The notes under the pieces: generated by a model
Databases searched by the model: none
The model's input: only the letters and a program-made list of their open reading frames with translations
Told to the model about the DNA's origin: nothing
Part shown: positions 47,425-60,611 of the stretch, in pieces
Position numbering within the stretch: the first letter of the stretch is position 1
How the letters are laid out: every line of letters starts with the position of its first letter
Position numbers and translations under genes: made by a program
NCBI GenBank assembly: GCA_036365515.1
Contig: CM070877.1
Span: 83,364,522-83,428,521 of the forward strand
Direction: 5' to 3'
Origin: Torymus aiolomorphi
Taxonomy: Eukaryota > Arthropoda > Insecta > Hymenoptera > Torymidae
DNA: 64,000 nt

Positions 47425-47592
47425 ATGGGACCGCCGTTCAGCAAACCAGCCGGCAAGCCGGAAGACAAACAGCCTCTCGTCGATAATAAAAAAGACCATT
47501 CCTCCACGGATAAAGATTCTGCCCGTTTTAAATCTTTTTCCACCAACACCCACTCTTTCCCCAAAAAAGAAGGCTACTCCAGATACAGCTAG
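47425..47592 (+). CDS. Small 55-aa protein with MGxxxS N-terminus (right copy)
   Basis: ATG at 47,425 after CATC, TAG at 47,590. The product is Lys/Ser/Pro-rich, with two aromatic residues near the C-terminus (GYSRYS). An AATAAA lies at 47,763-47,768. The frame is conserved with the left arm. Confidence 0.45.
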   Translation: MGPPFSKPAGKPEDKQPLVDNKKDHSSTDKDSARFKSFSTNTHSFPKKEGYSRYS

Positions 47593-47599
47593 TCGTCAC

Positions 47600-48280
47600 C
47601 ACCATCATCATTAAAAACTAATAACACAACCAAAAATACTACACTATGACAGACAGTCCACTACACACTCCTCGCGCCATTTACCTGTAAAATTTCTTAG
47701 TGTCTGCGTACACTATTATGTGTTATTTATGTAAATGTGTGTGTATGCATGTATGGTGTGTTAATAAAATGTGATTTATGATTTTTTACCAAAACAATTG
47801 TTTTCATTTATCAACCTCACATTCGTCCAGTAAATTATCCAATCCCTTTGTTTCCTCGAAAAAAATAATAATCGAATTTCCCCTTTTTTATTCACACATA
47901 CGATTAAACGCGCTGCTACCTGCAAGCATATCCATTTGTATATCTATACAGTACCTTTCCCTCCCATCCACGCAAGCGAGCGCTTACTCATCTCTCTCTC
48001 GCTCACACCAAAACTCCCCACTCCTCTCGAGCCAAGCGGCTTGCAGGCACGCATACACAAACGCACACAGCAGTACGTCCAAGCCACCCGGAGAGAGCAC
48101 ACGGGCGATCCACCACAGGCCCGCGCTCAGCGGGGTGCCAACTACCAGCACACGCGTGGCAAGTATAGCGTAGTCCGCCGCTCTACACCCACCGCTGCGA
48201 AGGAGTGGGGGCGTGATGACTGGTATAGCGCACCAATACCCTGCGCTGGCTGCGAAGGAGTGGGCCAGCAGGTTACGTCA
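47600..48280. other. Subterminal DNA of the right arm, no gene called
   Basis: Mirror of 23,781-24,460. It contains an AATAAA at 47,763 and a CA/TC-rich stretch. Overlapping frames (47,778-48,173; 47,936-48,283) are not convincing. Confidence 0.5.
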
Positions 48281-48639
48281 TGACCGCTATAGCGAGAACG
48301 GAGGTATCAGGTTACGGCGCCATCAAGTGGACACTTAAACAGGAGCTATACAGTAGCTCATTAACAATAGGCTATTAATCATTGTTTATATAAATAAACA
48401 ATAATTAACTACTGTTTTGCTACTGTTTATATAAACAAACACTTAAGATAAGAGATGTTTATATAAACACTTCAGTTTTTTGCTACTGTTTTGCTACTGT
48501 TTTGGCTACTGTTTATATAAACAAACACTTAAGATAAGAGATGTTTATATAAACACTTCAGTCAAGTGCCCACTTGAAGATGACACCGGAAGTGTAACCT
48601 GATACCTATCTGTCTCGCTATAGCGGTACACCTACTACT
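48281..48639. repeat. Right terminal repeat with self-complementary hairpin
   Basis: Complement of 23,422-23,780, with ACCGCTATAGCG-type sequence at both ends of the ~345-nt foldback and GTTTATATAAAC palindromes between them. Confidence 0.7.
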
Positions 48640-48645
48640 CTCATT
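48640..48645. other. Target-site duplication CTCATT, right
   Basis: Exact copy of 23,416-23,421, directly after the terminus ...CCTACTACT. Confidence 0.9.
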
Positions 48646-49152
48646 AATACAACTGAAGTATTTCTAAATAAAATTGTATTGCAGAAATATTGTAATTCAA
48701 CTAAAGGTTTTACTATTGAACATTTTTTTATTAGAGTGAGGTTACTTACTTTTGTACAAGAGAATATAATAATCTTCGATAAACGATTGCGTATTATAAT
48801 TTTACAGTATCTGTGATCGTAGGTATAATCGGATATAATTTTTATTTATTTAAAAGTAGTGTTTGTCTTTATCAAGAAAAAAAGGAAAATTTACAGTCCG
48901 TTTTTATATTAAGTCTAAATATAGCCTTTTAAGGAAAAGGAAATTGCAAGATTAAAAATTCAGAAATTTTAAAGCATGCGCCGCGTCGGTGTTTTATGAC
49001 AGCTTGAGACTCCGAGAAGCGCAGGTCACATCTACAACCCTTGGTGCAATAGTGTCGGTAGGGTAGTAGGTGTTCAGGGTTATGACTATGGTTCATCGCA
49101 TAAAAATATATACAAAAAAAAAAATTTTCCCATCGTAGACGGTTCCGTTACA
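48646..49152. other. AT-rich DNA, nothing recognised
   Basis: Interior of the CAGGGTG-bounded element to the right of the Polinton. No gene. A GC-richer block at 48,970-49,090 is unassigned. Confidence 0.4.
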
Positions 49153-50611
49153 CAAGGAACCTCTTCTCTCTGACAATCGAGAAGTTGCGCATTTTTTTCG
49201 TTTCTCTATTCTAACCCTACGGAACGTTTAAAGCCTCATCCACATTCGTTTTTGTTTGCAACGCAAAAATTAGGATTTTGTACATTTAATCAACTCTAAC
49301 GCATTTACCGAATTAATACCAAAAACGCCTATTCCGAGTTATTTTTGTCTGTTCTTTTAGATTATGTCTAAATAATGTTAACAAAAATTATTTCCGTGAA
49401 AAATATTACGCAACTTCGTTAATGCTAATTCTTACGTAAAATAGATCTAACTAATCAATAGAGCTCAATAAATATAAAATGCTCCCTACCTGGTATAGAT
49501 TTTTAAATTCGCTCGTTTATTGCAATGTTTGAATTTGGCTCTGCCACCCTTTTACATGAAAGTTGTCTCGAGAGCTGCGTTGTAGCGTGGGCGAATAGAC
49601 ATGAAATAATAACCCGAAGGTGGTTTTTTATGATAATTCTGGACGAAGACCGCTTGCACTGATCTATTAGTAGTAACAAAATAGATTTTTCTTTTTCTTC
49701 GTATTGCATGAAGGTCGATTCCAGAGGAGCGTTCTAACAGCAAGCGAACCGAGCTGTAATATGCACTCGAGGGTGATTTAAACTTTTTTTTTCTATGAGT
49801 TCTAGACGAACGCGGTTTGCACGAGTCTACTGGTAGTAAAAAAACCAATTTCGCTCTGCCCCCGTGTTACGTGAACGTTGTCTTTAGAGCTGGTTTGCAG
49901 CAGCCAACGAAATAATTGAATAAAAAGACGATAACTTAGTCATAAATATTAATGTAAAATAAATGCACACTAAAATTTGTTTTAATAAAATTCGCTTTAA
50001 TATTTTTCATAATTTTTAAAATAAACAATGTCATATTTGGATACAATTATGTAAACTAAACTTATTACACAGAAAAGGGGTTATTCTCTCGCCTAGACTC
50101 CATCATCGGCCACCCTGAATTGGTAGCCCCTCCATTGGATACGTTCCGACACCTAGAAATGAAAAACTACGAAGCGCAACACCTAGACTCCATCATCGGC
50201 CACCCTGAACACTTAGACCCCATGTGAGGTGCGTTACGAGACCGCGACGTAAGAATCTACAGAGCGCACCACCTAGACTCCATCATCGGACACCTCCAGG
50301 CTTACTACGGACAGTTACATCTAACGTTGTTGTGCGCGAAGGCATACGGCTAGACACTTGCTTGATATTCAATCGTTGCCAGCCGCTGCGTCATGACGAT
50401 CGGCAGATCTTCAACTGATCACGCGCTATCACGCGCAACCTGTTGCACAGCCACGCTCCTCGACTAACGAGATCGCTGATTCGCCGATTTCAATCATCAA
50501 CCACACTTACTCTAATTATAATAAAGTATTAATATCAGTGCTTTTTGGAATCAGCTCGACGAGACGAATCCAGTGGTATATATATTATACCACTTTATTC
50601 GGATCACCCTG
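49153..50611. repeat. Right terminal repeat of the composite; contains the empty target site
   Basis: The reverse complement of 6,494-8,275 joined to 17,049-17,486. It passes without interruption through the position where the Academ-like transposon sits on the left (ATT at 49,594-49,596). It carries only two to three of the 90-bp units. Confidence 0.8.
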
Positions 50612-51784
50612 TATATATTAGCGCAAATCCACCAAACTTTTAATATTCGTGTTACCATTGCATAGTTTCTAAAGAAGTCATTGCACACCTTTGACCAAAA
50701 GACATTTTACTAAATTATGGTTGTATAAACATGTTCTGCTATCGTAAAGGTAATTATAAACGAATGCACTTTCATGAAACCAAAAACAAACATCAATTTT
50801 TCATTACTTCTGTGCTTACTTGGATGAATTTTTTATTTTTTTAATCTATCAAAAAAGTGCCTATCGTCAAAACATTTTAAGATCCTAGTAAAATCTTCGT
50901 TTTGTCTCATATTTTCGATAAATCAATCTCCGTAGTCGCATTTTTCTCAGTTTTTATTTTTTATCGAAAAAACCGTTTATCGAAAGAGCATTTTTTACAT
51001 TTTAAATTATTCATGACTGCACGTATATGTTTTCACATAACTCATTAACTTATACCTGAGTTATAAGTATGCACTCCATAGAAATAATATTATAGCGAGG
51101 CAAAGACAAATCTCTAAATCGTCAATTGTTAAATAAAATCATATTTAGCTCTAGAGTTTCTCTCGGATAACTTGAATATTATGATTGACTAGCGTAATCA
51201 CAAGTAGTGATTAAAAGCTATAAAATGCCTTTTTGAAAATTTTTCTAAGATAAAAATTTGCGAAGATATGAGCATTCTAATATATCACGTATTAGTCAAG
51301 TCAAATCGTTTATTTTTCAAATTTCAATGGAAACTTTCAAAGCACTTGACATTGCAAAAAACAATTTTAAAAATTTTCTACAAAACTGTTTCAAAGCTTT
51401 TACTGCCTACGGTTTGATTGCTTTATTTCCACAATTACTTTTATATATGTATCTTTAGAATTAAAAGTGATTAATGAATACGCGAGATCATATTTTTTCA
51501 TATAACGATATAAGCATACAAAATATAAAGTTACACTAAGAAAAAAGTTGTTGGTACTGTTAACTATATTACATAGTAAAACTTAATATTATTGCCTTGA
51601 CTATGTTTTTTTGTATAGTAGACTATAATATGTTAATAATAAATATGTTCATATAATTCAAAGGACTAAAGAGTTCTGGTAACTTAATTATTGTACATGT
51701 AAATAAATTGCCGTAAAGCTTACTATATTTATGTAGTATAATATAAGATTTCCATTCGAATACCATTGATATTTCAAATTTTAC
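50612..51784. other. AT-rich DNA, no gene recognised
   Basis: The only open frame of note (51,258-51,458, 66 codons) is hydrophobic-ended, AT-rich and without a recognisable domain. Confidence 0.4.
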
Positions 51785-51929
51785 TATAAAAAACTAATTT
51801 GATTTGTCGAATACTTCATACAATATATTTAGCAATGTGCGCAAACTTTACTTACTTTGAATTTTCTGAATAGATATTATAACTGACTGACATCAGAGTT
51901 ACCGGTACCTGGATCATAAATTCATTCTA
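51785..51929 (+). repeat. Partial copy of the 59.7/63.5-kb repeat
   Basis: Near-identical to 59,715-59,860 (plus) and to the complement of about 63,490-63,640, including GTTACCGGTACCTGGATCA. It stops abruptly at ATTCATTCTA, where the 6.7-kb transposon begins. Confidence 0.8.
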
Positions 51930-53239
51930 TATATATGGGTCAAAAAAATACTTTTTTAAAAATCCGTGCGCATGGGGGTCCCCGATTTTTCTGGTTTTGA
52001 GATATTTTATAGAACTTATCAAAAAAATGATCTCTACCAATTTTTAGGGTCCAATATTGAAAATTGACGTCAGGAGCTCGTCATAAAGGTTCAAAAAAGG
52101 TCATTTTTTATGCGTTTTTTAGTGTTTCTCAAACTTTTTTTAAATAAGTTCATTCATATCAATTTACACTTTATCACTGGGTTTTTTCTTCACCTTGACT
52201 TGAACTTTACAGATATATTTTTTTCGAAAACCAAAATTTACGTATACATGTCCAAATTACCACATTGCTAAAGTCACCTTTTTGATATTTTAACGATACT
52301 TTAAAGCGATTTTTCGTGCATTAGTTATAATCGCACCCCAATCTACCTGAGGACGTTCGAAAGGGGGTGAAAAAACCTTTTTTATTTCACTGGTATATCA
52401 TAAAAAAAGTTTGAAAATACAGTGCGTGTGTTAGTTTGAATTTCACAGATTTTGGAAAAATATCCATTTTTACAAAATTCAAACCAGTGGGAAATTTTTG
52501 TAGCAACTTTTATTTGGCTGAAAACTATTGGAAAGTGTTCTTAAAACATACTTGAAAGAAGTCTAATTGGACTGAGCATGGATATCAAACGATTTCCTAT
52601 TGATTCGAGCTGACGAATTATGATATTTTTTGTAATTTCGGTGTCTAAATTACTAAGCACTTTCTGCATTTCTAGACCATTTCCTTAAACTTTTAGGATA
52701 ATTAAAGGAATTTTTGCATTATTGATTAAAATATACTTCTGAAGTCTTTAACAAAGCTTTATGAGATACATCTATGTGGTCTTAAAGCAGATACAGCGGT
52801 TTGAAGTTTAGAAAAAGTAATGGTACCATAAGATAAAATGCCTATTCTTTTACTCGCCGCAGCGCCCAGGTCTGAATAATAAATAATACTTTAAATTACT
52901 AAAATAATACTGTTAATGACTTAATATAATATTTTGATTAATGTAATATGTAAGTCAAAACTGTAGCTTAATTGGTCCACAGTAGCTTGAGGTACAGCCT
53001 TAAAAAATTGCAAAATTGGTTATTTTCTGCTATTTATAGTTCAGTTTTACAATTTTGCTAGATTTCAAATTGAGGGAGGCACATAAATTTTGTGCTATAG
53101 TTTATAATAGCTATGTAAGGTATACCAGGAACTATGTTAATTTTCCCTGCATATGTAGGTATAAAAAAAATGTATTTTATTATTCACTGTAACCAGTTTC
53201 TATTGCGTATGGAAACCCTCATTTTCGCGGTATCTTCCA

Positions 53240-53610
53240 TCGTGAAAGGGATAGTGGCAGTGGCAGTATCTCTTTCCCTTTCGAATTATTGCAGTTCACA
53301 TATGTAAAGGAGTGTCTACATCAAGTACCGTGTGCCATGTACTGTCTACAGTGTCACGAGTAAAAAAAATGTTGTCGAACATCTATTAATCGATGTAACC
53401 ACAGATTAAATAGAACCGTGTTCTGACGCTGGATTGTCGATCTGTGGTTGCATTAGATTATTAGACGTTCGACATTTTTTTTTTTACTTGGAACATTCAT
53501 ACATTGTGTCCGGTAAACGGCATACGGCGTATAACATGGACACTCCTTTCAGGTTCCAACTGTGCGAGAGAGAAAGAAATCCTGTCGCTATCGGCTATCC
53601 CTCTCTTTTT
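53240..53610. repeat. Palindromic MITE-like sequence
   Basis: Arms around a centre near 53,425 pair through AAAAAATG..TCGAACATCT and AACCACAGAT blocks, and further out through AAGGAGTGTC and AGGGATAG-type sequence. Noncoding. Confidence 0.65.
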
Positions 53611-54629
53611 CTAATCTCGATCCCTCTCATTGGATGCACAGTCTATCTTTCAAGTCTATGGTGCTAACCGGCTGTGTTCATGTGGTATACGGAAACTCAT
53701 TTATAACTGTTAAACTGTTATTATTTCGACTATTTAGATAGAAAAATTTGGAAGATTTACACTGAAGGCAAAATTTAAGGTTAATATTAAATTTTTGTTG
53801 TTTAAACTGTTATTTAAAATAACAGTAATTGAAGACTTCTATGGAAAAAAGGTGTATCTCAAAAAATCACATTTCGGGAAAATCATATTTAAAGTTTTAT
53901 ATATTTCTGTAGTATTAATATAAATAAATAAAATGCTTATCCCTTACAGATATAATCTACGTTATCTGAAAAATTATAAAGCATATTTATAAGTTTGAAA
54001 AAGAAGCTGTTATAATAACTCTACAAAAAAGCAAAATGTTAAAGATACGCCCTTTTTCTATTCAACAGGTTCTTTTTTTTAAAAGAAAGGGGAGTTAAAG
54101 TTTCCTCTTGAACTTATATATTTTTCAAAATTTTTTTTAATAAATACAAACGTATAAGAAAAAGGTTTTAATACAAAAAATTCGTCGCTGCAATAAGTAT
54201 AATAACAAATTATAATAATATATAATTTTGATACAATAAATTATTTGAAACGATATTGAAATGATATTGAAATGATACTGAAATGATATTCAAACATGTT
54301 CGCGATTGTAGTACCCCAGCGAGCCGCTAGATGGCGAGCGCCAGGCAAGCGCCAACGCGCCACTTAAAACATCGACGAAGCTGTAGATATAGAGGCTTGC
54401 GACAGGCACTCAGCCCCCCACATTATTGCTTTACTTCTTTCCCCCCACCAATTATTACACATTACTTATTTTGACTATACATTGTTTATAGTTGTTTCGT
54501 CTTATTTGCGAATAAGACACCTAATTACCTATACTTTGCCTATTTACCCGAACGCATTTGCGTTCATAGCTTATCTGCAATTCAACTTCGCCTTTTCGAG
54601 AAGAGTTGGTTGCAAAGACTTTTGGAGTC

Positions 54630-54940
54630 TTAATTGCTTACACTTTATACTACTGCTATACTATTGCTTTACATTTGCTTTTGCCCATAATACGAGAAGC
54701 TCTCGTATTGTTTGCGGCACTACATTACTTTACTTACATTTACACTTTGCTTTGCTTATTGCTTAATTGCTATTACATTTGCTTTGCCCATAATACGAGA
54801 AGCTCTCGTATTATTTGCGGCACCACTACATTGCCTTACACTTACACTTTGCTTTGCTTATTGCTCAATTGCTATTGCATTTGCTTTTGCCAATAATACA
54901 AGAAGCTCTCGTATTATTTGCTACACCACTTCCCTTACGT
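54630..54940 (+). repeat. 103-bp tandem repeat, three units, each with a hairpin
   Basis: Units begin near 54,691, 54,794 and 54,898 with AATACGAGAAGCTCTCGTAT, a near-perfect 21-nt inverted repeat, followed by TTTGCTTATTGCT-type text. The open frames here are repeat translations. Confidence 0.85.
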
Positions 54941-55142
54941 GCTCAAATATACATTTCACGCTCACATCATATTCTTGCTATCAACCATACCTTTGGAAAG
55001 GGTTGGTACAAAACTCTAAATTTCCATTTTTTTTTCTCGCTGACAAACCCTAATAATATAAATTCACGTATACGTTCAATCGTATACAAAACAATATTGC
55101 AATATATTTCAAAGGCATTACATAAATAAATTTCCTTACTAC

Positions 55143-55481
55143 TTATGTTTCAATAATCTGACGAAGTTTTTCTGCATTGTTTTTCTTTAAATATTTCAAC
55201 AGACATTTCAAATTATTGATTTTAGTACTTTTTAGAAGAGCTTTTGAACCTCGTATCAACAAAAAATCTATTGACAAAATGTTTTCTGGATTACTCGAAA
55301 AATGTAACAGATGAGTTGAAGTGTAGTTTCTTGAGATATCCATCGATCCGTTCGGCTTGTATAAAAATGTCTTGTAAGATTGAATTTTAAATCGAACATT
55401 TTTTGTCATTGATTTTGGTTTAGATAATCCTAATCTTACGAATGCACTTTTCCAATCACGAATGAAAGGTGTAACACACAT
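55143..55481 (-). CDS. Possible 112-aa transposon fragment
   Basis: An open frame of 112 codons with balanced, Lys-rich composition (FIRDWKSAFVRLGLSKPKS). It is not mirrored elsewhere in the window. No family recognised. It may be a second gene or exon of the 6.7-kb element. Confidence 0.3.
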   Translation of the reverse strand: MCVTPFIRDWKSAFVRLGLSKPKSMTKNVRFKIQSYKTFLYKPNGSMDISRNYTSTHLLHFSSNPENILSIDFLLIRGSKALLKSTKINNLKCLLKYLKKNNAEKLRQIIET

Positions 55482-55873
55482 AAATTTTGAAATGTTCTCG
55501 ATTATTTCGACAATTTTTCAACAGTGATACGTACAGTAGACGTACCGGTTTTGGCCACTGCTCCGTTTTTGGCCACATATCCATGTTCTTAAATGGATTT
55601 TTAGGTGGCCAACCAGTGAAAAAAGAATCCTTATGGTGGCCAGAACCGGTACATCTACCCTATTCCTTAACACTTTCCACAGTTTCAATTTTCTTCAACT
55701 TGTTTGAATAAACATCAAATTTCGGTACTGATTGTAGGAGTGTCCGCGCACAGGGAAAATATGAAAAATTTGTTTAATTGAACTCATCGATAACCAAGAA
55801 CAAAAATTTGTCACAGTAGAGTTTTTGTTTTGACCTTGTATTTCGCATCTCGAGATACGCCCTTTTTCCATAG

Positions 55874-57853
55874 ATGTCTTCAATTACAATTATTTACTTA
55901 ATACATTTTTACTTGAGGGTATTTATAATACTAATTGATTTCGACAGGATGGATGATATAAACAATTGTAGCATTTATCAATTTTTAAAGAGTGACTCGG
56001 AATGTTCCTCTCTAAAGAAAGTTCTTCATAAAATTAGAGATCTTACAGGAGATGATAAAATACTTCTGTATTTAAGAGTACCTGGGTTACAAAACATTGA
56101 TGATGGATCCATTTGTGATGATCATTACAGAAGATTTTTACTTTTCTATTCTTCATACCAAAAAAAAATGTATTGATCCATGGAATCAACACTCAAAAAA
56201 TGTTACAGTTAATTTAAAAGAAGTGAGTTTAAATTTTTTAGAAAATGGTGGATATGGTTGTAATGTAAATATTATACCAGGACAAAAAGATTGTAAAAAC
56301 TGTTATAGCAAACTAAACGATGAAGTTAAATCTTATCAAAACCAATCCATTTATTGCAGTGATCCATTTGAAAAACACAGGGTAAAGACTGTTAATGACT
56401 TGAATTATTTAGATCATGAGGATATAGAACACTTAAAAACAGTTTGTGATAAGAATTTCACTTCTCAACATAAACTATGTAGGACTTGTGGTATTCGAAT
56501 AAAATCAGAGATTTTAGAGTACAGAAACCAAGTCAGGACAGTTACAACTTTATCAGATGAGAGTAAAGAAAATTCTAGTCAGAATAGCATTAAATCAACA
56601 AATGAAAGTACGCCAATATCAGAATTTTGTACAAATAGTCAGAACAAAAGAAACCTTGATACAATTCTTGATACTTTTAACATTGCTCCTTTTAAACGAC
56701 AAAAGATGAATGATAATGTACTTGTAAAGGAAAGTATTAGTATTATACAGAATGTCACGAAACAGACCTCAGAAGCGTTTAAGAAAGTTTATAATATAAA
56801 ATTGTCAGAATTTAAAAATATAAAAGAAATGAGTGATTAAAGTTTGTGGTTTAGAGGTATGATTTCAGATATTCAAACAAAATTTGCTACTTCTACTTTT
56901 AATGAAAAAATTAGCTTATTGACTTTGTTGCCTAGTGAATGGAATTTTCTCAAGATCAATATGTATATTAAATGCACATATTATATGTTCACTGAAGCCA
57001 GACGATTAAAACTAAAAGATAGATATATATATATTCATCAATTTTATAGATTTTTCTACTAATAACTTATTTCATCAACATTTATATATAGCAATACAAG
57101 CAATTAAGGGTGTCAGACACCGTTAGATTTTTCTCCATGAAATGACCTGAAAAGAATAAATTTTGATAATTACAAATATGTAAAAGTAATATTCTAAATG
57201 TATATTCTGGCTCTGGCGTTACTTACAGGTCCAGGATTTTAAGGGATTTTGATAATCAGAGTCTCAAAATGTTCGTATTTTATCTCTTCATTAACTGAAA
57301 AGTTGTGTGAATTTAAATTTATATGTTTCGTATTTCACCTGATGTTAAGGAAGATATTGTTAAATATTATTTGGATGATTATAATAGCATAAATTGTAGC
57401 GGAATAAAGGAATGTGTAACAGTAAAAGTTCCTGGCCAACCTTCAACATCAGTGCAGAAAAGAATATTGATCTATGATCTGAAAGATTTATATCAAAATT
57501 GGATAAAGGACACCAGATGCGATATAATTCTCTGCTTATCTTTTTTCTCTCAGCTGCGACCTAAGGAATGTGTTTTTGCTGGAGATCCAGGAACGCACAA
57601 TATATGCGTATGTTCCGTACATCAAAATGTGAAATTAAAACTTGCATCTATGAATATGAAAAAAAGTTACAAAGAAGTAATTGAAGTTGGAGTATGCTCC
57701 ATGGAAAACCCCAATTGCATGTTTCACAAATGTATTCAATGTCCAAATAAGGATGGGATACGCAAATTATTATTTAGTACTGAAACTGACAGGAATAGGT
57801 GTATAAAATACAGCAACTATCAAAAAATTCCTTTAATTATCCTAAAAGTTTAA
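55874..57853 (+). pseudogene. Decayed transposon protein with GTHxxCVCxxHQNxKL motif
   Basis: The fragments form one gene. 55,874-56,176 shifts at an A-run near 56,165 into 56,097-56,840 (FYSSYQKKCIDPWNQH, then CxxC clusters CKNC and CRTC). A TAA at 56,838-56,840 separates it from the in-frame 56,844-57,062 (LLTLLPSEW, TEARRLK). After a 260-bp gap, 57,323-57,853 has LYQNWIKD, QLRPKECVFAG and GTHNICVCSVHQNVKLKL. These blocks, in this order, belong to a protein family multiplied in cnidarian and insect genomes, presumably transposases. I cannot name the superfamily. The C-terminus runs into the right TIR. Confidence 0.6.
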
Positions 57854-58626
57854 GGAAATGGTCTAGAAATGCAGAAAGTGCTTAGTAATTTAGACACCGA
57901 AATTGAAAAAATATCATAATTCATCAGCTCGAATCAATAGCAAATTGTTTGATATCCATGCTCGATCCAATTGAACTTCTTTCAGGTATGTTTTAAGAAC
58001 ACTTTTCAATAGTTTTCAGCCAAATAAGAGTTGCTACAAAAATTTCCCACAGGTTTGAATTTCGTAAAAATGGATATTTTTTCAAACTCTCTGAAATTCA
58101 AACTAACACACGTACTGTATTTTTAAACTTTTTTTTATGATATCCCAGTGAAATAGAAAGTTTTTTTCACCCCCTTTCGAACGCCCTTGGGTAGATTGGG
58201 GTGCGATTATAACTAATGCACGAAAAATCGCTTTAAAGTATCGTTAAAATGTCAAAAAGGTGACTTTAGCAATGTGGTAATTTGGACATGTATACGTAAA
58301 TTTTGGTTTTCGAAAAAAATATATCTGTAAAGTTCAAGCCAAGACAAAGAAAAAACCTACTGATAACTTGCAAATTGATACGAATGAACTTATTTAAAAA
58401 AAGTTTGAAAACACCAAAAAACGCATAAAAAATGACCTTTTTTGCACCTTTATGACGAGCTCCTGACGTCAATTTTCAATATTGGACCCTAAAAATCGGC
58501 AGAGATAATTTTTTTGATAAGTTCTATAAAATATCTCAAAACCAGAAAAATCGGGGACCCCCATGCGCACGGATTTTTAAAAAAGTATTTTTTTGACCCA
58601 TATATATATGTATATATATATATATA

Positions 58627-58880
58627 TATATACTTTTTTAAAAATCCGTGCGCACGGGGGTCCCCGACTTTTCTGGTTTTGAGATATGTTATATAACTTA
58701 TCAAAAAAATGATCTCTGCCAATTTTTAGGGTCCAATATTGAAAATTGACGTCAGGAGCTCGTCATAAAGGTGCAAAAAAGGCCATTTTTTATGCGTTTT
58801 TTGGTGTTTTTCAAACTTTTTTTAAATAAGTTCATTCATATCAATTTGCAATTTATCAGTGGGTTTTTTCTTTGTCTTGA
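58627..58880 (+). repeat. Extra partial TIR copy of the 6.7-kb element
   Basis: TACTTTTTTAAAAATCCGTG... repeats the first ~245 bp of the left TIR (51,950 onward), just outside the right end and separated by a (TA)n run. A solo TIR or remnant of a second copy. Confidence 0.75.
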
Positions 58881-59355
58881 TATATATGTATATATATATA
58901 TATATATCAAATGCAGCTTTTGAGGATCTATGTCAGCACGGATTCGATACTTTGAGGATTTGTCGGACTTTTGAGGACATCCTCAAAATTCCTTCGGTAT
59001 GAAACGGAACTTTTGAGGATTTATATTAATACCTTAAACGCAGAGAGGGAGTTATTTCTTTAGTCAAGCATATACGAACTCTGGTGAAAAAAACTATAGA
59101 TCCTCAAAAGTACCGGTTTCCGAAATGTCTATATATACATATATATATGTAAGGGATATTTCAGGTGAAATGTGCATATCAAAATTTTAAAATCGTTCAA
59201 ACCTCGTTCACTTTTAGATTATTATGAAAAAAAACATGTTCCTCAAATTTTAGGTCGATATTTGCATAAATAAGAAAGTTATACAAACATTGAAAATTCA
59301 ATTTTTGGTTAAAATCCAAGTTTATTCATTTTTTTACTCAAAATCTTGAAATTTT
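58881..59355. other. No gene; TTTTGAGGAT-rich stretch
   Basis: The words CTTTTGAGGA/TCCTCAAAAG recur several times (58,917-59,110) in both orientations, suggesting a short palindromic repeat. AT runs flank it. Confidence 0.4.
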
Positions 59356-60597
59356 TTATATAGAACATTGATTGGGAAAAAGTTTGCATTTTACTTGTAG
59401 AATACACCAGTATTTTTTTTATGACCTTTTTTGAAAGTCTCTGATTAGATGGTTTTTGGTATACGTTCATCGACCAAAAGTAAGGACTACGCCAGTAACG
59501 AATTTCTCCACCAAAGTTTTTTTAATGCCTTGGACAAATACTTTAATTATAAAAAGCAAAGTTTATGGCCAGAGCTAAGAAAAAAATTCTTCAGCACATT
59601 GAAAATTGATAAAACCCATAAAAAGGTTAAATCATACAATCGTAAGCCATGAGTATCATTTGAAGACTTCGTGTCACTTATCTTGCTATAAAATTTTGTA
59701 TTAGCAGTAAATGTACATTAAAAAACTAATTTGATTTGTTGAATACTTCATACAATATATTTAGCAATGTGCACAAACTTTACTTACTTTGAATTTTCTG
59801 AATAGATATTATAACTGACTGACATCAGAGTTACCGGTACCTGGATCAAAAATTCATTCCAATCTTGAATCACTACTTTCTTAATATTATATAAGTATTA
59901 AAAATATTACTTATGTCGACTGCAATTTACTATCAACTGATAAGAATTTTTCCATCGGTCTTACAGTGTTGCAAATTAAATTAAAATAATTAATATTTAT
60001 GGCAGTCAGAGTGCCCTTGTTTATAATCACCCCCGCAGACTCTGAAATAAAAACATAATTAAAACCTGGAAAAAACTTTGTTAGCAAAGGACGATCTGAC
60101 TGCCCCCCACCACCAAATTGCCCAACGTTTCGAGCCCGCTCCGGCTCCTCCTCAGGGACTGAAATGAAACTCGCGATACACCTCCCTATATACCCTCATG
60201 CACCCTTCTTTTCTTACCCCCACCGCCATCCACTTTCCCCTCTCCAACTTTCCATTCTCACTTAAATTAATAAAGAATGATAAATGTTCTCTAATTTACT
60301 TGACTCTATCATTAAATTTACATTATTCCGATTTCTTAGAATGTGAATACTTTCAAGGCTTTCCCTCTTATATTTATTATTAATCCCCTGTTCCAAAATA
60401 TCCACACTCCCAAAATCGAAAGAATGCAAACTATTTAAACCATGTTCTTTCAAACCCGATGTACAACTTGATTACTTGATTGAAACTTGATTGAAACTGC
60501 GTAAAATATACTGAGGTTCATATATTCTCTTTTTCAAATATCTACCCATTTGACCTATATAACAAACATTACAATCCCTACAATTAATTTTATTTTG
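59356..60597 (+). repeat. Left arm of the second inverted duplication
   Basis: The reverse complement of about 62,270-64,000, apart from a MITE inserted on the right. It covers flanking DNA (59,356-60,045) and the 3' end of a Penelope-like element (60,045-60,597, minus strand). The left frame at 59,449-59,652 equals the right frame at 63,696-63,935. No known domain. Confidence 0.8.
60110..60200 (-). ncRNA. Hammerhead-ribozyme-like motif, inverted copy
   Basis: Complement of the motif at 62,595-62,672: CTGAGGA (60,149-60,155 on minus), a GAGCC/GGCTC stem, GAAAC (60,127-60,131 on minus). Confidence 0.4.
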
Positions 60598-60611
60598 AAG
60601 TGGTAAATATC

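Larger units (their letters stand above)
51937..58599. mobile_element. 6.7-kb TIR transposon of unassigned class, ~780-bp TIRs
   Basis: GGGTCAAAAAAATACTTTTT at 51,937 is mirrored by ...TTTTTTTGACCC ending at 58,599, and pairing continues inward to about 52,716 and 57,823. AT-dinucleotide flanks prevent reading a target duplication. Inside is a decayed plus-strand gene (55.9-57.85 kb) and an uncertain minus-strand frame. The superfamily is not determined. Confidence 0.7.

Noticed and set aside
58489..58722. 77-aa frame with poly Tyr-Ile
   Set aside because: It is a translation of (TA)n between two TIR copies.
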